A stretch of 64,000 nucleotides of DNA from Eggerthellaceae bacterium (GCA_022791455.1 JAAVZC010000003.1:62001-126000), one strand, 5' to 3'. Counted from the first letter of the stretch, positions 46,627-55,059 are shown. The notes: a model not told the origin generated them from the letters alone. Translations and numbers: made by a program.

Positions 46627-47163
46627 TTAGGCAGCGTGATGGGAGGTGGTGATCACCTTGTCGATCGTGATGCCGTACACCGCCAGGGTAACGCCGCGGC
46701 AGATGAGGAAGAACGCCAGGAAGATGACGAACGAAGCGGGCACCAGGAAGAACGCCAGCGCGCACAGCAGCGACACAATGCCGTTGAACACCACCCAGCC
46801 GCGACCGGACACGCCCTTGGAGCGGGCGGCGGCCACAATTTCGAAGATGCCGTAAGCGGCCATGAATACGCCGGCCACCCACGGAATGACCGCGGAGAAG
46901 AACACCGGGTGAATGAGCAGCACCGCACCCAGCACGATATCGCAGATAGCATAGGCGATGGTCCAGCCGTCCAGGCCCATCTCGTCGCGGTAGCGGGCGT
47001 AGGCGTAAATGTCGAAACCACCGGTGACCAGCAGGAACGCGCCCGCAACCGAGGTAACCGCCACCAGCGTGATGCCCGGCACCGTCAGAAACACGAACCC
47101 AATGATGACCAGGGCAATCCCCAAGAAGAACAGGCCCCAATCGCGTCTTGTCTTAACATCCAT
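46627..47163 (-). CDS. HdeD family membrane protein (DUF308)
   Basis: Protein of 178 residues with six membrane helices in three pairs (LFFLGIALVIIGFVFLTVPGITLVAV; VAGAFLLVTGGFDIYAYARY; IAYAICDIVLGAVLLIHPVFF; VIPWVAGVFMAAYGIFEIV; VVFNGIVSLLCALAFFLVPASFVIFLAFFL). The pattern matches HdeD-like proteins, linked to acid resistance in E. coli. The ATG at MDVKTRR has GAAGGAG 8 nt upstream. It is unlinked to other stress genes. Confidence 0.9.
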   Translation of the reverse strand: MDVKTRRDWGLFFLGIALVIIGFVFLTVPGITLVAVTSVAGAFLLVTGGFDIYAYARYRDEMGLDGWTIAYAICDIVLGAVLLIHPVFFSAVIPWVAGVFMAAYGIFEIVAAARSKGVSGRGWVVFNGIVSLLCALAFFLVPASFVIFLAFFLICRGVTLAVYGITIDKVITTSHHAA

Positions 47164-47298
47164 GATTATCACTCCTTCTCGCGGGCGGCATTGTGCCGCA
47201 CTTATGGAACTATCGCCATTATTGCAAGAAGAAAAAATGCCCTTGACCTGGGCACAATGCTGTTAACGACCAGTGGGTGCGCTGTTGTGCAAAAGAAG

Positions 47299-47319
47299 AA
47301 CCCCCGTCAAGCGGGGGTT
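47299..47319 (-). terminator. Terminator hairpin between galU and the HdeD gene
   Basis: AACCCCCG and CGGGGGTT form an 8-bp stem with a 5-nt loop; on the minus strand TCTTCTTTT follows. It is about 235 bp beyond galU, past the large hairpin element, and lies in a 391-bp gene-free stretch (47164-47554). Confidence 0.7.
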
Positions 47320-47330
47320 ACCATGAGTGG

Positions 47331-47373
47331 GAGATCCTTCGACTCCGCGCTACGCGCTCCGCTCAGGATGACA
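47331..47373. repeat. Dispersed REP-like repeat, family A, half copy
   Basis: GAGATCCTTCGACTCCGCGC followed by TACGCGCTCCGCTCAGGATGACA equals the right arm of the palindrome at 35195-35291. It lies between the terminator and the large hairpin 3' of galU. Confidence 0.82.
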
Positions 47374-47384
47374 AGGTGGAGGTA

Positions 47385-47542
47385 GCGCCGGGGCGGGTGC
47401 GGGGTGTTTCCGATCACTCTGAGCACATACTGAAAGAGGCGCCCGGAAGGGCGCCCCATAAAAGCACGAGGAGCGAAACGCACGAGCCGAAGGCGAGCAG
47501 TGAAAGCGGGTGATCGGAAACACCTCGCGGCCGCCCCGGCGC
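47385..47542. repeat. Long inverted-repeat element 3' of galU
   Basis: Two 33-nt arms (47385-47417 and 47510-47542) pair with a handful of mismatches, each containing GGTGTTTCCGATCAC or its complement. The 92-nt interior includes a perfect hairpin GGCGCCC-GGAA-GGGCGCC (47438-47455). It begins 12 bp beyond the galU stop. It may be a processed 3' structure, a MITE-like element or a stable RNA. Confidence 0.78.
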
Positions 47543-47554
47543 GGACAGGTCGCG

Positions 47555-48373
47555 TTACGCGTTGATGCCGGCTCGGCGGCAGAGTTCTATGTTGGTGGCG
47601 AGCCAGCTTTCCACGGTGCCGGTATCGAAGCCGTCGGCCGGATCCACCACAAGAGCGTACATTTCCTCGTCGGCCAGCACCGCCTCTAGCGCATCGGTCA
47701 GCTGAATCTCGCCGCACACGCCCGGCTGCACATCGGCCAGAAGCTCCATCACCCGCGGGCTCAAGAGATAGCGGCCGAACACCGCCAAATGGGTGGGAGC
47801 ATCTTCCAGCGCCGGCTTCTCCACCAGGCCGGACACTTTCCATACGCCGTCGGCCACCTCCACGCCGTCGATGATGCCGAAGCGGCTCACCTCTTCGTCC
47901 GGCACGGGGATGACGGCAATCACGCTGGCGCCGTCGTGGGCGTCGGAGACCGCCTTCATGGCCGGCAACATGGCGTTGTCCGGCACCAGCACGTCTCCCA
48001 GCAACACGAAGAAGGGCTCGTCGCCGGTGGCCTCGGCCGCCTGCAGCACCGCGTACCCCAGTCCCAGCGCCTCGTCCTGGTACACGTAGCTCACCGGCAG
48101 GTTCCCCACGCGCTCCACCTCGTCGGCATAGGCGTTCTTGCCACGAGCGCGCAGCTCGGCCACCAGCGCCTCGTTGGGGGCGAAGTGGTCTTCGATCACC
48201 TGCTTGGAGCGGCTGTTGATCAGCACCACCTCGTCGGCGCCGCTGGCCAGTCCCTCCTCTACCACGTACTGGATGGCGGGGCGGTCCACCACCATCAGCA
48301 TTTCCTTGGGCACAGCCTTGGTGGCGGGAAGGAAGCGGGTGCCAAGACCGGCAGCGGGAATAAGTGCTTTCAT
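47555..48373 (-). CDS. galU: UTP-glucose-1-phosphate uridylyltransferase
   Basis: Protein of 272 residues making UDP-glucose. The nucleotidyltransferase signature AAGLGTRFLPATKAVPKEML, VVDRPAIQYVVEEGLASGADEVVLI, and FFVLLGDVLVPDN are intact, with VEKPALEDAPTHLAVFGRYLL later. The start MKALIPA has GAAAGGCTCC upstream. UDP-glucose would serve the lipid glycosyltransferase and GT2 enzymes seen elsewhere in the window. Confidence 0.97.
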   Translation of the reverse strand: MKALIPAAGLGTRFLPATKAVPKEMLMVVDRPAIQYVVEEGLASGADEVVLINSRSKQVIEDHFAPNEALVAELRARGKNAYADEVERVGNLPVSYVYQDEALGLGYAVLQAAEATGDEPFFVLLGDVLVPDNAMLPAMKAVSDAHDGASVIAVIPVPDEEVSRFGIIDGVEVADGVWKVSGLVEKPALEDAPTHLAVFGRYLLSPRVMELLADVQPGVCGEIQLTDALEAVLADEEMYALVVDPADGFDTGTVESWLATNIELCRRAGINA

Positions 48374-48412
48374 AGGAGCCTTTCTGTTGGGGTTCATTTC
48401 GGCCAATTATAA

Positions 48413-48454
48413 AGCGAAATCGCCCCGCCTCTCCCAGGCAAGGACGATTTCGCT
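48413..48454 (-). terminator. Terminator of the ccm operon
   Basis: AGCGAAATCG and CGATTTCGCT form a perfect 10-bp stem, followed on the minus strand by TTATAATT. It lies 20 bp beyond the ccmD-like gene, before galU. Confidence 0.85.
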
Positions 48455-48473
48455 ACATGTAATGAAGACTCGG

Positions 48474-48665
48474 CTACTCGGTCTTCGCCAGTTTCTCGGA
48501 CACTTCCTCTTCCAGAAGGGCAATCTGGGCCGTGGCCTTCTTGGTGCCGCGCATGATCATGAACACGTACACCAGAAGCGCCAGCCAGATGAGGGCATAG
48601 GCGGCAATCACGTAGGGGGCGGACGGAAGGATGGTGCTGTAGATTTCAGCGAGAATAGGATCCAT
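48474..48665 (-). CDS. CcmD-like small membrane protein
   Basis: Protein of 63 residues with one membrane helix (PYVIAAYALIWLALLVYVFMIM) and a charged C-terminal helix (TAQIALLEEEVSEKLAKT). Size, topology and position directly after ccmC fit CcmD, which helps release holo-CcmE. The start MDPIL has GAGGA 6 nt upstream; an ATG two codons earlier is too close. Assignment rests mainly on position. Confidence 0.8.
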   Translation of the reverse strand: MDPILAEIYSTILPSAPYVIAAYALIWLALLVYVFMIMRGTKKATAQIALLEEEVSEKLAKTE

Positions 48666-48701
48666 GGTCATTCCTCTTTCTATCGAATCGTTTTCGCGAA
48701 T

Positions 48702-49472
48702 TTAGTTCTCGTCAAGGGCGTCTTTGACGGCCTCTACCCGCTGGCCCAGGCGCACCTGGCCGAAACGGGCGCGGTACAGGGCGAAGCCCACGCAGAGCAT
48801 GCCCACCAGCACCACCACCAGACAAATGCCCATGTCGGCGGTCATGCCGCCCTCGCGCAGCACCACCGGGTGCACGCTGGAGGGAATAAGGCGCGTGATC
48901 ATGAAGCAGATGGGCACGTCGATGAGCGCGATGATGCTGATTACCGCGGCATAGACGCTGCGGCGCTCCGGCTCGTCGACGGCGTTGCGCAGGATGAAGT
49001 ACGCGATCACGATGAGCATGAGGATGAGGTACGTGGTCAGTCGCGGCTCCCAGGTCCACCACACGCCCCACTCGAAGCGGGTCCACATTTCGCCGGTGAT
49101 CATGGTGAGGATGATGAACAAGAGCGAGATTTCCATAGCCACCTTCGAGCAGGTGTCGAAGCGAGCGTTGCGCGTCATGAGGAAGCGAACGCCGTAATAG
49201 GCGGCGAACACGAGGGCCGCGAACGACACCAGCGCCACCGGCATGTGGAAGTAGAAGATCTTCTGGGAGATCAGCAGCTGCTGGGTGACCATGGAGTCTC
49301 CGATGAGCGCGGCTCCCCCAACCGAGGCGCCCACCACCGGGGGCACCCACAGAAACGCCAGCAGAAACCCGATAGTAGTGAGCACGGCGCCCACGATAAG
49401 CGCCACCGGCGCCACCTTGTCCGGCCACTGCCCTGCCTCCGGCAGCTTAAGCGGCTTGTTGTCCTTTGCCAA
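48702..49472 (-). CDS. ccmC: Cytochrome c biogenesis protein CcmC
   Basis: Protein of 256 residues with six membrane helices. The heme-handling Trp-rich motif reads EWGVWWTWEPRLTTYLIL, close to the family WGxWWxWDxRLT. Family histidines lie around FYFHMPVAL and PSSVHPVVL. CcmC attaches heme to CcmE on the outer face. The start is TTG at 49470-49472 with AAGGAGG 7 nt upstream. It follows ccmB by 12 bp. Confidence 0.94.
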   Translation of the reverse strand: MAKDNKPLKLPEAGQWPDKVAPVALIVGAVLTTIGFLLAFLWVPPVVGASVGGAALIGDSMVTQQLLISQKIFYFHMPVALVSFAALVFAAYYGVRFLMTRNARFDTCSKVAMEISLLFIILTMITGEMWTRFEWGVWWTWEPRLTTYLILMLIVIAYFILRNAVDEPERRSVYAAVISIIALIDVPICFMITRLIPSSVHPVVLREGGMTADMGICLVVVLVGMLCVGFALYRARFGQVRLGQRVEAVKDALDEN

Positions 49473-49484
49473 AACTTCCTCCTT

Positions 49485-50207
49485 CTATGCGGTGACCACG
49501 AAGTCGTAGAGGACCCATGCGGCCAAAATCATTATTACGTCGTAGCCGGCGGCCAGCGCCAGCGAAACCGACCAGGTGCTGGCGAAAACATCGCCGCCGA
49601 GCAGCGTGGCGGTAGTGGCGGACACGCAGGCGTAGAGCAGCGGGAAGATGACCGGCACGAACAGCAGCGCCAGCATCACGTCCTTCCCGCGGGTGTTCAC
49701 GGTGATGGTGGAGAGCAGCGTCCCCACCCCGGCAATGCCGATGGAGCCCACCAAAAGCGGCACCACCGAAAGCCACGCAGTATCCGCCGGCGTGGCGAAC
49801 GAGGCGAAGAAGAACCAGAACAGCGGCACCGCGATCACCTCAACGATCAGAATGAAGATGAGGTTCGACGCCGCCTTCGCCAGGAAAATGGCGCCGCGGT
49901 CGATGGGCGCCAGCAAGAGCCCCTCCAGGCAGCCGTTCTCCTTCTCGCGCGCGAACGACTTGTTCAGCCCCAGAAGCGAGGTGAAGATGATGAGCACCCA
50001 CAGAAGGCCGCCGCTCACCTCCAGGTATTCCTCGGACGGGGCGGCGAAGCTGAGGGCCACGCCCAGCACGATGATCACCAGTACCGCGTACACGCCCATG
50101 GAGACGAGCATCTCCTTGGTGCGGAACTCCTGGGTGAGGTCCTTCTTCAGCAGCACCGCGAACTGGGAGAACGCCGAGGTGCGGGGGCGATTCGCATCCT
50201 TCGCCAT
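49485..50207 (-). CDS. ccmB: Heme ABC exporter permease CcmB
   Basis: Protein of 240 residues with six membrane helices, starting with FSQFAVLLKKDLTQEFRTKEMLVSM and containing FTSLLGLNKSFAREKENGCLEGLLLAP, the characteristic CcmB block. It forms the ABC complex with CcmA. The start codon directly abuts the ccmA stop. Confidence 0.95.
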   Translation of the reverse strand: MAKDANRPRTSAFSQFAVLLKKDLTQEFRTKEMLVSMGVYAVLVIIVLGVALSFAAPSEEYLEVSGGLLWVLIIFTSLLGLNKSFAREKENGCLEGLLLAPIDRGAIFLAKAASNLIFILIVEVIAVPLFWFFFASFATPADTAWLSVVPLLVGSIGIAGVGTLLSTITVNTRGKDVMLALLFVPVIFPLLYACVSATTATLLGGDVFASTWSVSLALAAGYDVIMILAAWVLYDFVVTA

Positions 50208-50927
50208 CTAGGCCACCCCCATTCCCACGGTCTCGCGGTAGAGCTGGTCGAACTCGGCGCGATCGAGCGCCTCCTTCTCGGCGAAGGTGACCACGCGACC
50301 CCGCGCCAGCACCAGCACGTGGCTGGCCATGGCGAAGCCCTTCTCAAGGTCGTGGCTCACCATCACGAAGGTGCGGTCTTGCCGCACGCTGGCCAGCAGC
50401 TCGTCGAAAATCTCCACCGCGTGGGGGTCGAGCCCCGCGTAGGGCTCGTCCAGCAGCACCACGGAGGGGTCGTTCACAAGCGCCCGGGCAATGGAGACGC
50501 GCTGGGTCATGCCGCGAGAAAACGTGCGCACCACGTCCATGCGGCGGTGCTTCAGCCCCACCGCCTCCAGCAGCTCCAGCACCCGCTTCTGGGGGTTCTC
50601 CACGCCGTAGAGCTGCGCGTAGAACAGCAGGTTCTCCTCGGCGGTGAGGTCCGGGTACAGCATGGGGGCATGGGAGATGAGCCCCACGCGCCCGCGCACC
50701 GCGTCCGGGTCGTCCTTCAGCCCCAGCCCGTCGATGGCAACGCTGCCGGACGTGGGCTTCGACAAGGTGGCCAGAATGCGCAGCAGCGTGGTCTTTCCCG
50801 CCCCGTTCGGGCCGAACACGGAAAGAAACGCCCCGTGCGGCAGGTCGAAGGTCACCTTGTCCAGCGCCTTGCGGGACCCGAACACCTTCGACACCTTGGA
50901 GACATCGATGGCAGAGCTCTTCGCCAC
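50208..50927 (-). CDS. ccmA: Heme ABC exporter ATPase CcmA
   Basis: Protein of 239 residues. Walker A FGPNGAGKTTLLRIL, signature FSRGMTQRVSIARAL, Walker B VVLLDEPYAGLDPHA and H-loop MVSHDLEKG are intact. ATP hydrolysis by CcmAB is needed to release heme-loaded CcmE. I chose the GTG start (VAKSSAID) with GGGAGG 7 nt upstream; an ATG 13 codons earlier is an alternative. Confidence 0.94.
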   Translation of the reverse strand: MAKSSAIDVSKVSKVFGSRKALDKVTFDLPHGAFLSVFGPNGAGKTTLLRILATLSKPTSGSVAIDGLGLKDDPDAVRGRVGLISHAPMLYPDLTAEENLLFYAQLYGVENPQKRVLELLEAVGLKHRRMDVVRTFSRGMTQRVSIARALVNDPSVVLLDEPYAGLDPHAVEIFDELLASVRQDRTFVMVSHDLEKGFAMASHVLVLARGRVVTFAEKEALDRAEFDQLYRETVGMGVA

Positions 50928-50975
50928 AGACTCGCCTCCCTTCGCTTCTCTCATCTGCGCGGCCATGGACAGCGG

Positions 50976-53135
50976 CTACTCGGCCGCCGCGCTCTTGGCC
51001 GGCTCGTCGGCCTCAGGCATCGCCGCCACTTCCTTGTCAGCGGCACCGGCCCGCTGCCCACCCGGTTTGCGGGAGGCGAACATGGCCACAAGCGTGCCCG
51101 CGATGAGCAGGCCGAAGCCCACCCACACGAAGCTGATGAGCGGGTTCACCTTCGCCTCGACGGCCAAAGCGCCCTCATCCGTTATGCCGGAGAACACGAC
51201 GAACAAATCTTCCAGGGGGAATCCTATCACGCCGGCGTTGGATTTCGTCTGCATAGTGGTGGCGGAAATCTCACGGGACGGCGAAACGCTGCCCACAAAC
51301 TGGCCGTCCTTGTACACGTCGAAGTGCACGGTGAAGATGGGGCCGTTGTGGGTCTCGCCGTCTTCCTGGCCGGTGTAGCGCAGCTCGAAGTCCTGGATGA
51401 CCAGGGGTGCCGCGGTGTCGTTTTCAGCATCGTAGTCCAGGTACCCGAACACGTCGGTCACATACATGGAAGAGCCGATGAGGCCCACCAAGATGATGGC
51501 CATGGCCGTGTGCGCCACCGAGCCGCCCAAAAGCGCCAGCCGCTGACGCACCGCGCCGCCCATATGGCGCACCGCCTTCACCACCATGTAGCCGCCGTTG
51601 AAGAACAGCAGGCTGGCCACCGCGAAGCCCACCACGGTAAGGCCGTTGTAGTACCAAGCGGGCCCCTGTTCCAGCAGCCCCGAAGCGGACTCGCCGCCCG
51701 CCGCGATCATAGCGTTGTAGCTGGGCAGCAGGTAGGTGGCGAAGTAGAACATGAGCACCGCGAACAGCACGATGGCGCAAATGCCCGGCACCTTCGCCTT
51801 CTTCCAAAACGCCTTGCCGCCGGTGCGGCCCCAGCCCAGCAGCGGGCACACTGCAATGAGCAGGCAGTACACGATGCCCAGCGGACGCGCAATGGCGTTG
51901 TAGGTGCCGGCGGAAAGCGACTGGCCGCCGAAGGGCAGGAAGCTGGGCAGCGCAGCGGAGATGGTCATGTAGGCCAGCAGCACCGCGAACACGATCATGA
52001 TGAGGTTGTTCACGTAGTAGGCGGCATCGCGGGACATGAGCGAGTCGATGTCGTCCGCACCGCCGGAGGAAAAGCCCTTGCGGCGCAGCCACAGGCCCAC
52101 CGCGCCCGCCAGAAGCGACGCGACGATGAGCACCAGGAACAGCACGGTTGAAACCGGGTCGCCGCTAAAGGAGTGCACCGATTGCACCAGACCAGAGCGG
52201 GTGATGAAGGTGCCCAAGATGACGAAGGAAAAGGCCAGGCAGGCGCACATGACCGCCCAGCGCTTGAAGATGCCGCGCTGACGGTACAGGGTGAAGCTAT
52301 GCACCAGCGCCACGCACACGAGCCACGGCAGAAGGCTGGCGTTCTCCACCGGGTCCCAGCCCCAGTAGCCTCCCCAGCCCAGCACCACATAGGCCCACAC
52401 GGCGCCCAACCCGATGCCGATGCCCAGCAAAAGCCAGGAGAACATGGTGTAGGGAGTGGCGCGGCGCACCCACAGGTCGGAGTCGTCGTTCACGATGAGC
52501 GCCGCGATGGCGTAGGCGAACGGAATGGTGAGCCCCGCGTAGCCGATGAACAGCGTGGGCGGATGGATGGCCATCGCCCAGTGCTGCAGCAGGCTGTTCA
52601 TGCCCCAGGCAAGCGCGGCGCCGCGCAGGTTGCCCTCGGCGTCGAAGTACACGGCGTCGGTGGCGGCAAACGGCATGTTGTCTTCCGAGAACAGCAGCAC
52701 GCCCACGAAGCACCCCAGCACCACCTGGCTCACCAGCAGCGCCATGGAGTCGATGGGCTTGTCGCTCTTGCGGGTGGCGATGACCACCACCGTGTTGAAG
52801 ACAGCGATGAGCCACGCCCAGAACAGAAGCGAGCCCTGACGCCCGGCCCACAGGCCCGACAGCTTGTAGAGCCAGCCCAGCGTCCCTTCAGCGTTGGACT
52901 GGTAGCGCAGCACATACTCGATGGAGGTGTCCCCCGTCATGAAGCACCACACCAGCACAACGCAGCACAGCGTCAGCGACAGCGCCGCCACCACGACGGC
53001 CACGCGGCCGCCCCACAGCAGGTTCTCGCCGCCGCCCTTCTTGCGGTGCAGCAGCCAGCCGGCCAAAAAGCACACGCCGGAAACCACCACGGCGGCGAAC
53101 GCCACCAGAATTCCCAGCAAACCGATCATTGCCAT
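50976..53135 (-). CDS. ccmF: Cytochrome c heme lyase CcmF
   Basis: Protein of 719 residues with about 15 membrane helices. The Trp-rich motif WGGYWGWDPVENASLLPWL is complete, as are GLWAGRQGSLLFW, WAMAIHPPTLFIGYAG and the C-terminal periplasmic domain with CcmF-type RYTGQEDGETHNGPIFTVHFDVYKDG. CcmF transfers heme from CcmE to apocytochromes. The start MAMIGLL has AAGGGGA upstream; 20 upstream in-frame residues are charged and not typical. A Pro/Ala-rich cytoplasmic tail ends the protein. Confidence 0.96.
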   Translation of the reverse strand: MAMIGLLGILVAFAAVVVSGVCFLAGWLLHRKKGGGENLLWGGRVAVVVAALSLTLCCVVLVWCFMTGDTSIEYVLRYQSNAEGTLGWLYKLSGLWAGRQGSLLFWAWLIAVFNTVVVIATRKSDKPIDSMALLVSQVVLGCFVGVLLFSEDNMPFAATDAVYFDAEGNLRGAALAWGMNSLLQHWAMAIHPPTLFIGYAGLTIPFAYAIAALIVNDDSDLWVRRATPYTMFSWLLLGIGIGLGAVWAYVVLGWGGYWGWDPVENASLLPWLVCVALVHSFTLYRQRGIFKRWAVMCACLAFSFVILGTFITRSGLVQSVHSFSGDPVSTVLFLVLIVASLLAGAVGLWLRRKGFSSGGADDIDSLMSRDAAYYVNNLIMIVFAVLLAYMTISAALPSFLPFGGQSLSAGTYNAIARPLGIVYCLLIAVCPLLGWGRTGGKAFWKKAKVPGICAIVLFAVLMFYFATYLLPSYNAMIAAGGESASGLLEQGPAWYYNGLTVVGFAVASLLFFNGGYMVVKAVRHMGGAVRQRLALLGGSVAHTAMAIILVGLIGSSMYVTDVFGYLDYDAENDTAAPLVIQDFELRYTGQEDGETHNGPIFTVHFDVYKDGQFVGSVSPSREISATTMQTKSNAGVIGFPLEDLFVVFSGITDEGALAVEAKVNPLISFVWVGFGLLIAGTLVAMFASRKPGGQRAGAADKEVAAMPEADEPAKSAAAE

Positions 53136-53194
53136 ACGAACAGTTCCCCTTGCCTCTTCGCGAACTTCCCCGCCGCCTTTTGGCCGCGGGCACA

Positions 53195-53232
53195 AAACAG
53201 GCGCCCACGCACGCGGGCGCCCTTGCCTGTTT
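53195..53232 (-). terminator. Hairpin between ccmE and ccmF
   Basis: Nested stems: AAACAGG/CCTGTTT outside and GGCGCCC/GGGCGCC inside, followed on the minus strand by TGTTTTG. It starts 2 bp after the ccmE stop and may attenuate read-through into ccmFABCD. Confidence 0.72.
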
Positions 53233-53234
53233 CC

Positions 53235-53888
53235 TTACGCCTGCAGCGCCACGTCCGTCGCGGCGAACGAGCCGTCCTGGGAAAGCGAGCCGGTCAGCAC
53301 CACCTGGGCGCCGTCCACCACCTCTTCGGAAAGCGCGCCGTCAAAGGCCACCGGCAGCACGTCGGTGCCATCGGTGATCACGAAGCGATCGCCCTGGCCC
53401 ACGGCCTTCAGATCCTGCACGGTGCCCGTTACCTTCACCATGGTGCCCACCATGTCGAGGCCGTAGCCCAGAAGCTGGCCCACCTCAAGGGCATCGGTGG
53501 CGTTCTCGTACTTGGAGGGGCACTTCGTCACCAGCTCGGAGCAGGTGAGCACGTTGTCCTCCCCCATGTGCCCGGTGCAGATGGCGGTCACGTCGTTGCC
53601 GAACGTGGAGGACGCAGCCCCCTCGTAGACCACCTTGAGCGGAGCGCCCGCCTCGTTTTCCGGATCGTAGATCTCGAAGGTGAGGGTGTTGCCGGCAGTG
53701 CTGAAGGAATCCTCCACCACGTTTCCGGAAACCTGCACCTTCTGCCCGGCATAACCGCCCTCGGCCGCTTCGGCCACACTCACGGTCTTCGCCGCAGAAT
53801 TGCCGCCCACGAAGGCCAGCACCAAAATGAGCACCACGATGATAATGCCCGAAACCGCCACCAGGCGTCGTTTCATTTTCGCGTTCAT
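53235..53888 (-). CDS. ccmE: Heme chaperone CcmE, CxxxY variant
   Basis: Protein of 217 residues with an N-terminal membrane anchor (LVAVSGIIIVVLILVLAFVG) and an OB-fold domain. The usual heme-binding HxxxY is replaced by CPSKY, i.e. CxxxY, within LVTKCPSKYENA. After this a second OB-like region of about 80 residues follows (VGTMVKVTGTVQDLKAVGQGDRFVITDG), longer than in classical CcmE (about 150). CxxxY CcmE together with absence of ccmH defines the variant System I* known from Desulfovibrio and archaea. It is the first gene of the operon, with GGAGGG before the ATG. Confidence 0.93.
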   Translation of the reverse strand: MNAKMKRRLVAVSGIIIVVLILVLAFVGGNSAAKTVSVAEAAEGGYAGQKVQVSGNVVEDSFSTAGNTLTFEIYDPENEAGAPLKVVYEGAASSTFGNDVTAICTGHMGEDNVLTCSELVTKCPSKYENATDALEVGQLLGYGLDMVGTMVKVTGTVQDLKAVGQGDRFVITDGTDVLPVAFDGALSEEVVDGAQVVLTGSLSQDGSFAATDVALQA

Positions 53889-53987
53889 ATACCCTCCTCG
53901 AAACTTCTCGGGCCTATTTTAGGCAGTTCCCCATCAGGAAATTCGCTCCGTCCCCAACTTACAAAATGTCCCTATAAGATGACCAAA

Positions 53988-54117
53988 GACTGTTGCCGGA
54001 AACAAGCAACCGGCCGATCATAAACTTTAACCTAAGGGGAGGCTCAAGCCATCACCCATTCGGGGTAAAAGTCCTCCACAGCCTCAACATAATGGGTGAT
54101 TTCGGCCGGCAACAGTC
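53988..54117. other. Candidate structured RNA element between rsmA and ccmE
   Basis: Perfect 12-bp arms GACTGTTGCCGG (53988-53999) and CCGGCAACAGTC (54106-54117) enclose further complementary pairs: ATCACCCATT/AATGGGTGAT (54051-54060 with 54091-54100) and GAGGCT/AGCCTC (54039-54044 with 54080-54085). The last two interleave, as in a pseudoknot. On the minus strand the element ends about 100 nt before ccmE, so it could be a leader regulating the ccm operon. No known riboswitch class was recognised. Confidence 0.6.
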
Positions 54118-54135
54118 GCCAGAGCGATGGACCGC

Positions 54136-55059
54136 CTAGCAAGCTCCCATTGCGCTCATGAGCGCTTGGCCGAGGGCCAGGAAGTCTGCCTGAGCAAGGG
54201 CCTCGCCGCGCAGCGACGGGTTCACGGCGGCCGCCTCGAAGATGGCCGGCAGCTGCGCCTGGATTTCCGGACGGTTAGCGAAGTAGGTCTTGCAGGAGTT
54301 CGCCAGGGTCTTTCGACGGTTGGCGAAGGCGGCGTCGGCCATGGTGCAGGCGGCTGCCAGCAGCTCCGCGCTTGCGGGAGCGCCGTCGGGACCGGCTACC
54401 GGGGCGCGGTCCAGGCGAATAACCGAGCTTTCCACCCGCGGCGGCGGGAAGAAGTTGCCCGGCCCCACCAAGAAGCGGCCGGCCGGTTTCGCGTACAGCC
54501 CCAGCTTCACCGTGTAGGCGCCGTAGGTCTTCGACCCCGGAGCGGCGGCCATACGATCCGCCACCTCTTTCTGCACCATCACCGTTGCGCTCTGCAGCTG
54601 GGGGAATTGCTGGAAGTAGTCCAGCACCACCGTGGCGGCCACGGCGTAGGGCAGGTTGGAGACCAGCTTGTTCGGAAACGGGAATCCCGCCTCGTTGGCA
54701 GTCTTGTGCACTTCTTCGGCGGACAGGCCCAGGGCGTCATTTTGGATGAGGGCGAAGCGGTCGCGCCAAGGGTAGAGGGTGTCCGCCAGAACCGGGGGCA
54801 GGTCGGCGTCCTTCTCCACCGCCACCACGGCGCCCGCCCGTTGCAGCAGCGCCGCCGTCAGCGTGCCGATGCCCGGGCCCACTTCCAGCACCGCGTCTTC
54901 CGGCCCCACCGCGGAAAGCTCCAGGATGCGGCGGATGATGTCGTCGTTCACCAGGAAGTTCTGGCCGTAGGTGTACTTGGCGGTGAGGCCGTGGGCCTCC
55001 AGCACCGCCTTGGTGGCCGAGGGGGTGGAATAGGGCGAGAAGCGCTGGTCGTCAGCCAC
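54136..55059 (-). CDS. rsmA: 16S rRNA adenine-N6 dimethyltransferase RsmA (KsgA)
   Basis: Protein of 307 residues dimethylating A1518/A1519 of 16S rRNA. Motifs: KYTYGQNFLVNDDIIRRIL, VLEVGPGIGTLTAALLQRA, AVEKDADLPPVL, KLVSNLPYAVAATVV (NLPY catalytic motif), MVQKEVADRM and FFPPPRVESSVIRL. The GTG start at 55057-55059 overlaps the flavoprotein gene by 8 bases with GGGAAGGG upstream; the longer frame only reads the other gene's Arg/Gly-rich tail out of frame. Confidence 0.96.
   Translation of the reverse strand: MADDQRFSPYSTPSATKAVLEAHGLTAKYTYGQNFLVNDDIIRRILELSAVGPEDAVLEVGPGIGTLTAALLQRAGAVVAVEKDADLPPVLADTLYPWRDRFALIQNDALGLSAEEVHKTANEAGFPFPNKLVSNLPYAVAATVVLDYFQQFPQLQSATVMVQKEVADRMAAAPGSKTYGAYTVKLGLYAKPAGRFLVGPGNFFPPPRVESSVIRLDRAPVAGPDGAPASAELLAAACTMADAAFANRRKTLANSCKTYFANRPEIQAQLPAIFEAAAVNPSLRGEALAQADFLALGQALMSAMGAC

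Noticed and set aside
48138-52151. A very long plus-strand open frame of 1337 codons across galU and the ccm genes
   Set aside because: It is antisense to six well-identified genes; the translation is His/Arg/Gln-rich low complexity, as expected for the shadow of high-GC codons.
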